Source: Okapia johnstoni
Lineage: Eukaryota; Chordata; Mammalia; Artiodactyla; Giraffidae
Assembly: GCA_024291935.2 (NCBI GenBank)
Contig: CM044305.1
Span: forward strand, 94,480,397-94,544,396
Length of the DNA stretch: 64,000 nucleotides
Reading direction: 5' to 3'
Under the pieces are notes generated by a model. The model worked only from the letters and a program-made list of their open reading frames with translations, was not told the origin of the DNA and searched no databases. How positions within the stretch are numbered: position 1 is the stretch's first letter; each line of letters opens with the position of its first letter. Positions 35,401 through 43,802 of the stretch are shown piece by piece. The translations under genes were made by a program, and so were the position numbers.

Positions 35401-36234
35401 CTGGTGGGGGCAGCAGGTGAGATGATAATCCCTCCATGATTCTGGCCTGACACACTTGGGACCCCAGAGACAGTCTCCATGGAGGCAGGCCACACATGGA
35501 AGGGGAGGGGTTTGGAGTCAGAGACCTCAAGTGTGGTCATTTTTCTTTTTCTCCTAGGGATGGTAAGGAGGTGGAACCTAAGATTCACTCAAAGATAGTG
35601 ACAAGGATACTGTCAATGCATCTTCCACCCCACAAGGGTGGGCTGCTTCTGCCTCAGCAGAAGCACTGCCTCTGACCATCCCATCTGTTGTCCCAACATG
35701 TGGTTCCCAAGTGAACCCCAGAGGAGGCCAGATGGAGGGGCAGCAAGAAGGCAAGAGGAACACACATGTACTAAACTCTATGGCGTTGGTTTCTGCTCTT
35801 TTATCATCACAGGGCCTGCTGCTCAGGAGTGCACTGTGGGGAACATTGTCCGAAGTACCCTGATCGTGGTGGTGGTTGTAGCTTTGGGGGTGGTGCTAGC
35901 CATAGAGTGGAAGAAGTGGCCTCGACTCCGAACCAGGTAATTGCCTCATGTCAGCCTCCTGCTGTGAACCCAGAGCTTCTGTAAAAACAATGATCCAAAT
36001 GTTCCTCTAGCATCTGAGCCCCATAACGCAGCCTGTTTTCAAGTTGATGGCTCTGTATCCTCCCTTAGTCCTGTTTTTTTTTTTCTTTGTCTACACAGGG
36101 GCTCGGAGACGGATGGAAGAGACCAGACCATAGCCCTGGAAGAGTGTAACCAAGAAGGAGACCTGGGCACCAACACCAACTCTCCCTCATCAGTCTCTCA
36201 GGGCTCTTCAGTAGAGCAGCCAGTCCCGATATAA
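23370..36234 (+). CDS. IGSF1: IGSF1, immunoglobulin superfamily member 1 (19 coding exons, full length)
   Basis: Joined exons: 23370-23439, 23589-23615, 24022-24306, 24666-24953, 26847-27131, 27380-27673, 28132-28410, 28730-28850, 30696-30766, 30863-30895, 31278-31568, 31853-32131, 32732-33019, 33773-34060, 34248-34535, 34730-35017, 35138-35416, 35813-35936, 36099-36234. They total 4,014 nt, giving 1,337 residues plus TAA with no internal stop. The protein has a signal peptide, Ig domains 1-5, a transmembrane segment (about 522-540), an internal signal peptide (about 563-576), Ig domains 6-12, a second transmembrane segment (about 1267-1282) and a cytoplasmic tail ending PVPI. Length and sequence match my memory of human IGSF1 (1,336 residues). 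Known of the family: the precursor is cut at the internal signal, the C-terminal half reaches the cell surface, and loss in humans causes X-linked central hypothyroidism with macro-orchidism. Ig domains carry the WC...YxC pair, and several have WSEPS motifs. Identification is very secure; exon ends were placed by phase and splice consensus. Confidence 0.97.
23589..23615 (+). CDS. IGSF1: IGSF1 coding exon 2: 27-nt mini-exon of the first leader
   Basis: Encodes the end of the first signal region (GLSLDVTPT), with phase 1 on both sides. A signal peptide split over a long first exon and a tiny second exon is typical of leukocyte-receptor-complex-like Ig genes. The second half of the gene repeats this layout at 30696-30895. 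The acceptor is cttttcag and the donor is GTGAGT. Confidence 0.88.
24022..24306 (+). CDS. IGSF1: IGSF1 exon 3: Ig domain 1
   Basis: Residues 33-127, 285 nt, phase 1-1. The intradomain cysteines are in ITLWC and GLYRC, and a WSEPS motif follows the second. A second AG four bases downstream (gcag) would change the phase, so the acceptor at 24020-24021 is chosen. By sequence this domain pairs with Ig6 (shared LAPWKN/QAPWEN, LLKD and FPIGALTQ/FPLGALTQ motifs), as expected if the two halves of the gene are duplicates. Confidence 0.95.
24666..24953 (+). CDS. IGSF1: IGSF1 exon 4: Ig domain 2
   Basis: Residues 128-223, 288 nt. Begins GQLPKPIFW; the cysteines lie in NILC and GVYIC, with LWSEPS near the end. 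The donor is GTGGGT. Without splicing here the frame stays open for 20 more codons to TGA at 25013-25015, giving a 243-residue two-Ig product (see findings). It resembles Ig7, which ends in the same RTH...WSEPSEP pattern. Confidence 0.95.
24954..26846 (+). other. IGSF1: IGSF1 intron 4 (1.9 kb, largest intron)
   Basis: Apart from the open read-through tail in its first 62 bases, this intron holds ancient interspersed repeats: a short minus-strand MIR piece near 25245-25295, two plus-strand MIR copies (25650-25800 and 25815-25955, the second ending in a tctcaataaatgg tail) and an L2-like piece at 26095-26215. An AATAAA at about 25938 lies inside the MIR tail and could serve the short read-through transcript. 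No ruminant-specific SINE is present. Confidence 0.7.
26847..27131 (+). CDS. IGSF1: IGSF1 exon 5: Ig domain 3
   Basis: Residues 224-318, 285 nt. Begins GLYPKPTLTAYPGP; cysteines lie in LNLRC and HYLC. The YYDASYRGS/ILKIWVT ending matches the Ig9 and Ig11 type (YYETTMSNRGS, DSLEIWVT), placing it in the YPKP class of IGSF1 domains. Acceptor ttctag, donor GTAAGA. Confidence 0.95.
27380..27673 (+). CDS. IGSF1: IGSF1 exon 6: Ig domain 4, with a GC splice donor
   Basis: Residues 319-416, 294 nt, the longest Ig exon. Begins DTFPKTWLLAQPSP; cysteines lie in VSLWC and IYSC, and an N-glycosylation sequon NVT follows FFLN. The exon ends ...GTA G and is followed by GCAAGT rather than GT. Phase 1 is required to join exon 7 (AT AAG CCC, giving DKPP), and the nearest GT four bases downstream breaks the frame, so a GC-AG intron is the only fit. 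Its partner in the second half is Ig10. Confidence 0.93.
27945..28030 (+). repeat. MER5-like DNA transposon scrap (IGSF1 intron 6)
   Basis: ggaattctgatgcacagtca followed by aagccactgacctagtag resembles the 3' part of MER5-type hAT elements. Short and low confidence. Confidence 0.4.
28132..28410 (+). CDS. IGSF1: IGSF1 exon 7: Ig domain 5
   Basis: Residues 417-509, 279 nt. Begins DKPPKPSLSAWPSTVFKLGK and is the closest relative of Ig12 in the gene at both protein and DNA level. Cysteines lie in TLQC and TYSC; the exon ends LKLMGPAG. The flanking introns also look related to those around Ig12. It is the last Ig domain of the N-terminal half. Confidence 0.95.
28730..28850 (+). CDS. IGSF1: IGSF1 exon 8: first transmembrane segment
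   Basis: Residues 510-549, 121 nt, entering in phase 1 and leaving in phase 2. A 19-residue hydrophobic stretch (about 522-540) is followed by a basic WIRWKCRRLRI stop-transfer sequence. If the donor (GTAACT) is not used, the next codon is TAA, so an unspliced transcript would end cleanly after ...RRLRIR. The partner in the second half is exon 18. Confidence 0.93.
28851..30695 (+). other. IGSF1: IGSF1 intron 8, between the two receptor-like halves
   Basis: This 1.85-kb intron separates the transmembrane exon of unit 1 from the signal exon of unit 2. I find no recognisable interspersed repeat in it. It becomes GC-rich towards its 3' end, where a GC box and CCAAT motifs lie. If the gene arose by fusion of two tandem genes, this intron would contain the old 3' end of the first and promoter of the second. 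Confidence 0.6.
30474..30616 (+). promoter_or_regulatory. Candidate internal promoter elements upstream of IGSF1 exon 9
   Basis: A GC box (GGGGCGGGGG, 30474-30483) is followed by CCAAT at 30586-30590, an inverted CCAAT (ATTGG) at 30595-30599 and another CCAAT at 30612-30616. All lie within 80-220 bases of exon 9, which has its own strong-context ATG and signal peptide. This arrangement would suit a promoter for a transcript encoding only the C-terminal half, or be a relic of one. Short motifs can occur by chance and no transcript evidence is available here. Confidence 0.3.
30696..30766 (+). CDS. IGSF1: IGSF1 exon 9: unit-joining exon with internal signal peptide
   Basis: Residues 550-573, 71 nt, phase 2 in and phase 1 out. 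The first part (EAWLLGTAQGVT) links the halves. ATG 30733 in context gtcaccATG then opens a signal-peptide core MLFILTALLCCG. This internal signal is what directs cleavage of IGSF1 into two halves (family knowledge). The bases before this ATG (aggggtcaccatgct) closely match those before the second ATG of exon 1 (aggggccaccatgct), suggesting a former 5' leader now translated. Confidence 0.93.
30863..30895 (+). CDS. IGSF1: IGSF1 exon 10: 33-nt mini-exon of the second leader
   Basis: Residues 574-584 (GLCTGVLTEET), phase 1 on both sides. It is the counterpart of exon 2. The signal-peptidase site probably lies around the GLCTG segment (inference). Acceptor ttttgcag, donor GTGAGT. Confidence 0.9.
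31278..31568 (+). CDS. IGSF1: IGSF1 exon 11: Ig domain 6
   Basis: Residues 585-681, 291 nt. Begins EIIMPTPKPELWAETNF; cysteines lie in LTLWC and SYHC. It is the first domain of the mature C-terminal half and the partner of Ig1. The frame is also open through the intron upstream, but the polypyrimidine tract and acceptor tttctag mark the real boundary. Donor GTAAGA. Confidence 0.95.
31853..32131 (+). CDS. IGSF1: IGSF1 exon 12: Ig domain 7
   Basis: Residues 682-774, 279 nt. Begins DILPKPVISASPP; cysteines lie in LQIRC and NYSC, followed by RTHTEKHPFKWSEPSEP. It parallels Ig2 (CHGWLQD, RTHIQ, LWSEPSNP). The downstream intron carries a minus-strand MIR at about 32330-32530. Donor GTAGAG. Confidence 0.95.
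32330..32530 (-). repeat. MIR SINE (IGSF1 intron 12)
   Basis: Reverse MIR core: tcaattatctcatttagcta, gtaccatttccccttcttgt and ggcaaactgaggctcaggga. Confidence 0.65.
32732..33019 (+). CDS. IGSF1: IGSF1 exon 13: Ig domain 8
   Basis: Residues 775-870, 288 nt. Begins EMYPKPFFETW; cysteines lie in VTFNC, within an NCS sequon, and NYSC. It ends IWSEPSDPVELVVTG. It has no obvious partner in the N-terminal half, so it is one of the domains that make the C-terminal unit longer (seven against five). Confidence 0.95.
33390..33720 (+). repeat. Old L1 3' end (IGSF1 intron 13)
   Basis: tattatgcagccattacaaa, catcataggaaaatgttcac and ttttctagttttctacaata, then an A-run, match an ancient L1 3' terminus in the sense of the gene. 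Confidence 0.75.
33773..34060 (+). CDS. IGSF1: IGSF1 exon 14: Ig domain 9
   Basis: Residues 871-966, 288 nt. Begins EFYPKPTLLAQPGPVV; cysteines lie in VTLRC and NYSC. The YYETTMSNRGSYLS...IWVTG ending is the same type as Ig3. The intron before it (33020-33772) contains a plus-strand L1 3' piece at about 33390-33720. Confidence 0.95.
34248..34535 (+). CDS. IGSF1: IGSF1 exon 15: Ig domain 10
   Basis: Residues 967-1062, 288 nt. Begins DTFPKPRLFAEPSSVV; cysteines lie in VTLWC and RYSCC, with sequons NVT and NIS. It corresponds to Ig4 (DTFPKTWLLAQPS, HNTVEL/SNTLEL). Unlike Ig4 its donor is a normal GT (GTAAGG). Confidence 0.95.
34730..35017 (+). CDS. IGSF1: IGSF1 exon 16: Ig domain 11
   Basis: Residues 1063-1158, 288 nt. 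Begins GLLPKPSLLAQPGPMVAPGE; cysteines lie in MTLQC and MYSC. It ends SDSLEIWVTG, in the same class as Ig3 and Ig9. The intron to the next exon is only 120 bases, the shortest in the Ig arrays. Confidence 0.95.
35138..35416 (+). CDS. IGSF1: IGSF1 exon 17: Ig domain 12
   Basis: Residues 1159-1251, 279 nt, exactly the length of Ig5 and very similar to it (DKPPKPSLSA, STVFKLGK, GDFVINNVEGKGIG). Cysteines lie in TLQC and NYSC; the exon ends WSEPSDTLELVGAAG. It is the membrane-proximal domain of the surface-exposed half. Confidence 0.95.
35813..35936 (+). CDS. IGSF1: IGSF1 exon 18: second transmembrane segment
   Basis: Residues 1252-1292, 124 nt, phase 1 in and phase 2 out, like exon 8. A short stalk with one cysteine (AAQECTVGN) precedes a strongly hydrophobic, valine-rich segment (about 1267-1282) and a basic EWKKWPRLRTR stop-transfer sequence. 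Confidence 0.93.
36099..36234 (+). CDS. IGSF1: IGSF1 exon 19: cytoplasmic tail and stop
   Basis: Residues 1293-1337 and TAA (36232-36234). The tail is acidic and Ser/Thr-rich (GSETDGRDQT, LEECNQEGD, then a serine-rich stretch) and ends QPVPI, with no ITIM- or ITAM-like tyrosine motif. It differs more from my memory of the human tail near its end than the Ig domains do, suggesting weaker constraint (inference). Confidence 0.93.
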
Positions 36235-36515
36235 TCATCTCCTACTTTACAAGAGCTTTCCTCTCCTCTTTTTTTTATCCTCAGAGACCTGCAAATCTGA
36301 CTGGTTTCCCCGGGAGTCCATGCCACCTACTGTTCCTTGGCCACTAATCACTTGAGTTGGGTCAAGGGGATTTTAGGAACTGAGAGCTCTACCAGGGTGA
36401 GAGGTTTCCTGAAGAGAGATTTCCCACCCCTGTAATTCCTCACTGTACTGATTTACTGGTGCATGAAAATCTATTAAAAATGTATTCTTCTGAATAAAGA
36501 GAGTATTCACTATTT
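36235..36515 (+). terminator. IGSF1: IGSF1 3' UTR and polyadenylation signals
   Basis: An ATTAAA at 36473-36478 and a canonical AATAAA at 36493-36498 lie about 240-265 bases after the stop codon. Cleavage would be expected about 10-30 bases after the canonical signal, so the end of this feature is approximate. No other gene follows on this strand. Confidence 0.75.
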
Positions 36516-36519
36516 AACT

Positions 36520-37465
36520 GCAAAAACTATGGCAGTGGTTTTCCATTGGTTTGTTATTTAAGATTTAGCAAAAAATGGTGTTTTGGAGCTGACCCCCATG
36601 GCACAGTAAGAGAGCAGGGGGCTGCTAGCACAGAGAAATGAGCTCAAGGATAGGGTCGGGGAGGAGGGAAAGCTCCAACATGTCCAATTTGGTTTCAGAC
36701 ATGGTTACTGAACAGAATGTCCTGTCATCCCTTCATTCTCCATTTCATTACTGAATGAATGAATGGCAATATTCTCTCCAAGTTGAGCCTGAGGAGGGCA
36801 AATATTTCAGTTACATACTTTCACTGTAGAACTTCTAGGTCTGTAGTATGTCTGCTTTCAAACATTAGGATTAATCCACTGCAGAACTTGGAAATTGGGA
36901 AAGTGTGCTTTGTGGCCCTTTCCTACCAATCACAGGTGTATATTAACTCAGTCTCAAACGTAAATGATTGATAAAAACGGAATACTTTGCCCCTCCCTAA
37001 AGAAAGCCCTGTGTTTTTCTGGTGGGGGGATCTCAGGGAGTGAGTAAGCAGCTGCGGGGGTTGGTTTCAAGCAGGGGGCCTCCCAGTGTCCTGTCCCAGT
37101 GGTCCTTCCCAGGACTCCAAATGGAGGCTAGTTCACACTCTGAGCCCCTGATCTTTCTCCTTGCATCAGCATACAACTTGCCACACTGGTGAGAATCAAG
37201 TACACATTTGGAGGCTTGGACTGGGGAAAGGGGCTTCCCTAATTCCTTAAATCTGCTCAAGACCTCAGAAGGATTGATTTGTGCGTCCTCGGGAAGGTCG
37301 TAATCCCTTCAAATCTGACCCTAAAGTTCCTTACCTCCCAACACTCTTTAATTTTAAGCTATCATTATTTAATAGAGCAATGTCCAGGGGTGCTGCACAC
37401 AGTGAGTTATTTAACCCTGGTTAGTATAAAATTTAGAAAGTAACTCCCATATTCTCACATCAGGA
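36520..37465. other. Intergenic, downstream of IGSF1; no gene seen
   Basis: Moderately GC-rich non-coding sequence with no SINE or LINE I can name. Open frames here are short and unsupported. Confidence 0.45.
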
Positions 37466-37467
37466 AG

Positions 37468-37735
37468 CTTATTTACCCAGCAACGTAATGAAAAAAATGC
37501 ATCACATTTCCCTTAATCCTTACAGAATGAAATACTCTGAGTACTATAGACTAATTTGTATTAAGCTGTTTGGAATGTAGAAGTACAAAGTCTCATTCCG
37601 ATTTCCATTTGATGAGATTCTATTAGTCACTTATACTAATTTCTTATAGTGTTTATAAAAATAGCATTTCAAAGGTGCTTTTGCATATGAATTTAGCAAA
37701 AACTAACTTGCTTTTTGCCTAACACCACTCACTGC
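37468..37735 (+). repeat. Locus-specific diverged repeat unit, copy E
   Basis: atttacccagcaacgtaatg, aaaatgcatcaca, gagtactatagactaatttg, tattaagctgtttgg and ctaatttcttatagtgttta match the 52.4-kb copy in order and spacing, at roughly 70% by eye. Confidence 0.6.
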
Positions 37736-38330
37736 CTTCAAAGTCTCCATCCCTAACCTTCAATCAAGCTGTACATTTTGAACAGTGGAGGGAGGCCTGT
37801 TTTTGGTCCTTGCTTTTCAGATAGAATTCCTTTGATCAGGTCTGATTTTGTTTTCTAACCATTGGATATTCCAGCATGTATTGTCAAGGCTAGCAGTGGG
37901 GCTGTGCAAGTTAGCAAGTGATCACTTGATTGCTTTAGCTGTTCATCAAGGGAGAGAGAGACGGAAAGAAAAGAGAAGAGGGCCAAGGACTGAAATTTAT
38001 AGAAGCCTCTGAGTTAGAAAAGCAGGACAAAGATGAAGCAAAAATGACAGAAAAAGACTCCTGTGAAATCTTGTGAACCGGGGTCTCCTGTATCAAACAG
38101 AGATATCCACGCAATCAGAAAATTTTGATCAACCTTTCAGTGAAAAACAAATATAAACATTGTGACACTGGACTTTTAGTTGGTTTTCTAAAAGTATTCA
38201 CGTATACCATTCTTTCACTGAGAGAATCAAGTTTTATATGATTTAGAAGGGGAAAAATAGTTGTCAATTAACTGAAATACTTAAAGAGTGGCTTTGGGTT
38301 TTAACTTCCCTACTCACTGTCAGATCTATT

Positions 38331-38411
38331 TCAATGAATTAAATATCTATTTATAATGCAAAAGTTGTAGCAAACTATCTCAATGAATTAAATATCTATT
38401 TATAATGCAAA
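38331..38411. repeat. Perfect 32-bp direct repeat, period 49
   Basis: The 32 bases at 38331-38362 recur exactly at 38380-38411, with 17 bases between. Neither copy is part of a repeat I recognise. A recent slippage or repair duplication is the simplest origin. Confidence 0.9.
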
Positions 38412-39617
38412 CGTAGCTTGTTGCTGACAATGCTCCACATGGTATGTTTTTTTCAACCTGGTTGCCATGGGAATCAGTCCCTTTACCCCTGGCTGGCCTC
38501 TAATCAGCACAGCATCAGGTAATATCTGGGAAATGGAATCTCAATTAGGATGGAATGGACCTTTGAGAGAAGAATTTGCCTCTGGGACTCCAGAAACAAA
38601 GGCCGAAAATCCTCCCTTAGGTTCTGAAAAAAAATGTAAATTACCCTCCATCCAAGGGCCACATTTTTGGCCTCAGCATCTTAGAGCTACAAAGATTGTC
38701 AAGGTGGTGTGGTCCAATCCCCAACCCAGTACACAATCTCCTTTATAGCAAAGCTGACAGATAGGTACACAGCCTCTTTCTGTATACCTCCAGTGATGCG
38801 GAGCTCACCACTCCATGAGACAATCTGACAATTTCAAATTGCTTGATTGATCTCCTGTCTGTGTATACTCCCTTCATACTCATTGGCTCTAGTTCTGACC
38901 CAGGTTGCAACCTAGATGAAATCTACTTCTTACACATAGTAGTCTTACAAAGTTTGGAAGATATGAGTTGTCTTCCTTGAGTTCAGAATATCTCGGTGTT
39001 GTTTCCAGGGTTTGGCCAACATTCAATTGCAAATGTATCTCTGTGTAGTTAACTTAATTATCTGGGTTTTGGAGAGGGCAGAGTTCATGCCTACCCAACT
39101 CCTTCTGGATTCAACCAGAACAGCTCTTTTATATATTTATTATATATTATTATTTATTGATTTTATATATCTGTTAATTATATAGAATATTAAACAATGA
39201 TAAAAGATGTGATGAAAAACAAAGTAGAGAAAGGAGATACAGAAGTGTGTGTTTTGTGGGGGAAATTGTTTCAGTTTAAAAAGATTGACTAAGAATACCT
39301 CACCGAGAAGGTTAACATTTGACTTACGATTAGAGGATATGAAAGAGTAAGCCATACAGATATCTAGGCAAAGTGGGTTCTGGTCAGAGAGAACAGGAAG
39401 TACAAGAGCCCTGAGACAAGAGAATGCCTGGCTGGTTTGACAAACTGTGACTAGACTACAGTGGCTGGAGCAGTGTAAGCAAGGGGGAAAGTAGGAGATG
39501 CAGTCAAAGAGGTAATGGGAACCAAGACAAGCAAGACTTTTGCAGATCTTTGTAAGGACTTGGACTTGCGCTCTGTATGAACTAGGAAGCCACTGGAGTG
39601 ACATGATTAGACTTACA
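38412..39617. other. Intergenic, no gene seen
   Basis: The 154-codon minus-strand open frame at 39140-39604 lacks a recognisable domain, and its composition is like the surrounding DNA. I do not call it a gene. Confidence 0.45.
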
Positions 39618-39772
39618 GAGACCTGGGTTCAATCCCTGGGTTGGGAAGTTACATTGGAGAAGGGAAAGGCTACCCCCTCCAGTATTCTGGCCTGGAGAAT
39701 TCCATGGACGGTATAGTCCATGGGGTCACAAAGGGTCTGACACGGCTGAGAGACTTTCACTTTCACTTTCCT
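39618..39772 (+). repeat. Bov-tA SINE, head truncated
   Basis: Starts inside the tRNA-like head (acctgggttcaatccctggg) and ends actttcactttcactttc. Confidence 0.9.
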
Positions 39773-39782
39773 CCTGTCTTCA

Positions 39783-40008
39783 GGCTTCCTAGGTGGCTCA
39801 GTGGGTAAAGAATCCACCTCCAATGCAGGAGACACAGGCAGACAAGGGTTCAGTCCCTAGGTTGGGAAGATTCCCTGAAGGAGGGCATGGCAACCAGGTC
39901 CAGTATTCTTTCCGGAGAATCCCATGGACAGAGGAGCCTGGAGGCCTGTAGCCCATAGGGTCGCAAAGAATCGGACATGTCTGAAGCAACTGAGCATGCA
40001 TGCATGCC
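39783..40008 (+). repeat. Bov-tA SINE
   Basis: Near full-length copy ten bases after the previous one and in the same orientation, ending in a tgcatgcatgc tail. Confidence 0.92.
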
Positions 40009-40739
40009 TCCTGTCTTCTGTGTAAATAATAGACTGAGGGGCCAGGGCGGAAACGGAGATATATACAAGGAGGTTACTCCAATAAAGAGGCAAGAGATGG
40101 TAGGTTAGGTCAGCCCAGTAGCAGAATGGTGACAAGAAATGGTTGGACTATTGACATAAGCTGAGGAAACAGAGCCAATGAGATTTGCTGACAGATTGAA
40201 AGCAGCATATGTTCTATAAACATTCTCATTAGGGAAAAAAAAAACTCTTCCAAATATTGCCTTACTGCTTCCTTCCTGGGGTTATTTTAATCTCATCCTC
40301 AAGAAAGGGTTTTCTAATGCTCCCCAATCCAGGTCACCACTTCTGGCAATTTGTCAGTGAGCTTGTCATCGTTCATCCAGAAATGTAAGCAAAATGAAGT
40401 CCTACATGTCTAATGTGATCTGACCAGCACAGGGTACAGAGGACAGTGAAATGATCATTTTCTAGGATCTCACCTCACCATTTCTTTTAAGGCCATCTAA
40501 AATTTCACTAGTTCTCAGGCAGCCAGATTACACTGTAGCCACAGAGGAAACTTGTGGTCAACCAAAACCCACAGCTCTTTTTCACACAAGCTCTTGCCAG
40601 TTCAATCCTTTCTTGTCCTTCTCCTGTACAAAGGATGTGTTATTTTGCAATTGTCTTAAACTCAGATTTAAGATCTGACATTTATTCCCATTAGGTTTCA
40701 TCCTATAGTCCCCAGCTTATGGGAGTCAGGTATGACCAC

Positions 40740-41310
40740 TTAGTGAGCCTCATTATATATAGCACACATATAGGTACTACCTCATTCACTCCTAACAACA
40801 ATCCCATGTGACCCTGTGCTATTATCATCCTCATTTTATACAGAAAGAAACAGAGGCTCAGAGAGGTTAGGGAACATGCCCAAGGCCATTCAGCTCATAG
40901 CCAAGGTCAGAGCTGAAATTAGAATCCCACTTTACCTGACTGCAAAGTCAGATTTTCCCATACTAAACTTTGATTAGCACAGTACCTGGAACAGAGTAGG
41001 CATACAATAAATGTTTGCTAAATTGTCCACCTTTGCACTGTTCTTTTTAAATTTATTTTGTTGAACAGACACTCATATTCACTTAGTTAGGCTGCGTTAC
41101 AAAGCTTCACATTTATTAAGCATCTTAATCTTTACAATAGACCTGTGAGGTAGGTTCTATCACATTTCTTACAAAGAAAGCAGCAGAGCCATAGAGATTA
41201 AGCAACCTCCATAGGTGACACAGCCAGCAAGTGTCAGAGACAAGATTGGGACCCAGGCAGTCTGACTCTAGAGTTTATGTTCATAGCCACTAAGCTATGT
41301 TGTCTCATCT
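40740..41310 (-). repeat. Two MIR SINEs in tandem
   Basis: Copies at about 40740-41000 (cattttatacagaaagaaac, gaggctcagagaggttaggg) and about 41090-41310 (aggcagtctgactctagagt, actaagctatgtt). Both are reversed, and the second is well preserved. Confidence 0.8.
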
Positions 41311-41767
41311 ATTCTGAGATCCTGACCTTGACTCTCAAGGGAAGGAGGTGCCTCAGTCTAACTCACTGTCCACTGTCCAGAGCGAAACCTGCAGCCCTCC
41401 TGGTGAAATCTACTTCAGCCTCCCCTTTCTTTTCCATTGCCTTTCCTTATCAATGGAAGCTGGCCTCTAGGCTTATTAACAAGGAAGACTTGTTCATGCC
41501 CTCAAACTTAGTCTTGATCTCTGCACTTCTCTCCCAGGACTTCACACTCTTCTGTTCTGCTATGGACCAACATTTCAACTTCCACCATTCAAGGAGGCAG
41601 CCAATGTGATAAGGTGGCAGGTCAATGGAGTCCCGGAGAAGAAAGATATTCCCTTGGCCCACTCCCTATCACCCCAAATAGGCCCTAGGCCAGACCATCA
41701 TATCAGACTATGTGTTAAATTAACTCCACAAGACCCTGGCTAGAGTCATATTTTAAACTGGGTGTGG

Positions 41768-41972
41768 TGAAAGTGTTAGTCACTCAGTCATGTCTGACTC
41801 TTTGCGACCCTGTGGACTGTAGCCTGCCAGGCTTCTCTGTCCATGGAATTCTCCAGGCAAGAATGCTGGAATGAGTAGCTATTCCCTTCTCCAGAGGATC
41901 TTCTTGACCCAAGAATTGAACCCAGGTCTCCACATTTCAGCCAGATTCTTTACCGTCTGAGCCACCAGGTTG
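41768..41972 (-). repeat. Bov-tA SINE
   Basis: Full-length reverse-strand copy from gtgaaagtgttagtcactca to accgtctgagccaccagg. Confidence 0.93.
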
Positions 41973-42618
41973 TGGTATGGGTGTGCAGAGAAATTCAAAC
42001 CATTCACATGAGTTATTAGCCTATAAAGGACAATTTTTGTAAAGAAATCCCTTCTCATCTCAGAAGGCCATCTTTCGTACTATATGCTAAAGACTCAAGG
42101 GTGATCTATTATATATGACATCACAGGCTAGTAAAATGTACAGGGGCTAGAATTATTTTTGAACTTGAGACAAATCCCATAAAGGGTGGCAAATCATAGG
42201 AAACTTCAAAACTAGCCAAAGCTCCCTTATTTGCAGGATTCTTACTCAAGAAATTGTTCCATTTTAACACCAGCAGTCAATTTTGGGAATTCATCAATTG
42301 ATGTCCCAAAGTTGGACTTGATCATATGTATCTGGACACAGTAAAAGAATGAAAAACTTAAAAAATCATAGAATTTGAAGGGCCATTAGATGTACTATAA
42401 TACACACACTTTCTATAACATACCGAACAAGAGGTTGACCAAATCTCTGCTTGAACCCTTCTAGGGGAGGGGTACAGGGGGTTTGGGGGCCCACAGGAGA
42501 CTTAATATCTATAATGAATAATTATCCCTTCAATTATCAGGTAGCTGTAATAGTGAGGAAAGTCTTTTAATTTTCTGATACTGGCATCTTCCAATTTTCT
42601 TACTCATTAATCCACAGA

Positions 42619-42922
42619 AAATGTCTTTGTGACCCCATGGACTGTAGCCCGCCAGTCTTCTCTGTCCATGAGCATTCTCCAGGCAAGAATACTGGAATGG
42701 GTTGCCACGCCCTCTTCCAGAGGATCTTCCCAACCCAGGGATCGAACCCAGGTCTCCTGCATTGCAGGCAGATTCTTTACCATCTGAGCCACCAGGGAAG
42801 CCCAAGAATACTAGACTGGGTAGCCTATCCCTTCTCCAGGGGATCTTCCCCACCCAGGAATCAAACCAGTGTCTCTTACATTGCAGGCGGATTCTTTTCC
42901 AGCTGAGCTACCAGGGAAGCCC
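42619..42922 (-). repeat. Bov-tA SINE, dimeric
   Basis: One body and two tRNA-like heads, the mirror image of the arrangement at 6759-7033. Each head ends with a complete accagggaagccc. Confidence 0.93.
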
Positions 42923-43802
42923 ACATAACACAAAAGTATTCCTTAAATCTTCCTTAAAACATCCTCATTTTCTTCAAATAAAGAAACTTGAATAAAACAA
43001 CACTTTAGAAATACTCAGACCAACTTTGGATAGAAAGAAACTATCACCTCCAGTGTGGTGGATGGTGTATTTCCATTAATATACTCTTCAGATCTCAATA
43101 GCATATTTAGCAACCACAGAACACTATGGGCTCATACTAAGTTTGAAGCTAAAGGAAACCCCTATGCCTTTTATAGAAGTAGTGCTAAGCCTTGCCTTCA
43201 CTCTGAATTTATGTAGTTAATTTTAGAGCTGAAATATACATTGTGACAAATAGGAAGTTGTAAGAGTTGTGCTTTTTTTTTTATGTTCAGCTTCACAACT
43301 ATTTGTCCCCTTGGAAAATTACTGAATCTTTAATCTCAGTTTTCATGTTTGTAAAATGGAGGTAACCACTATTTTAATTTTGCAGGTTTGTGTTGAGGAC
43401 AAAATGAAATAATATATGTGAAAGTGCTCTACATCGCCTTTTCTTTGTGGGGAAAAGAAAATCATTATTTTATTTAGTCTTTTGGCACTTCACTCCTTAC
43501 TGATATGTCTTGGAAGACTACAAAGGAAGGTATCCAAGCTTATAAGACACACCAGGAAGAAACAAAGCTAGATCCAGAGCTATCTACACTTTTCCTCATT
43601 TTTCTGAAGTAGGAGAATTCATCTTTATTAGAGTGATGTAGACATGTCATCTGCAGTTGAGGGGTGTAGGGGTTATATATGGCATATAGGGGTTATATGC
43701 CATATTTTAGAAAACCCAGAATGCCAGTGGGCAGATTGGTTGGTGATGCAAAAATGTTCTTCCCAGGTGATGCTTTACAAGAGTTCACATTTCTTCTAGA
43801 AC

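Noticed and set aside
39140..39604. 154-codon minus-strand open frame
   Set aside because: AT-rich, no recognisable domain, no upstream promoter or splice context, and no repeat-derived explanation. Most likely chance.
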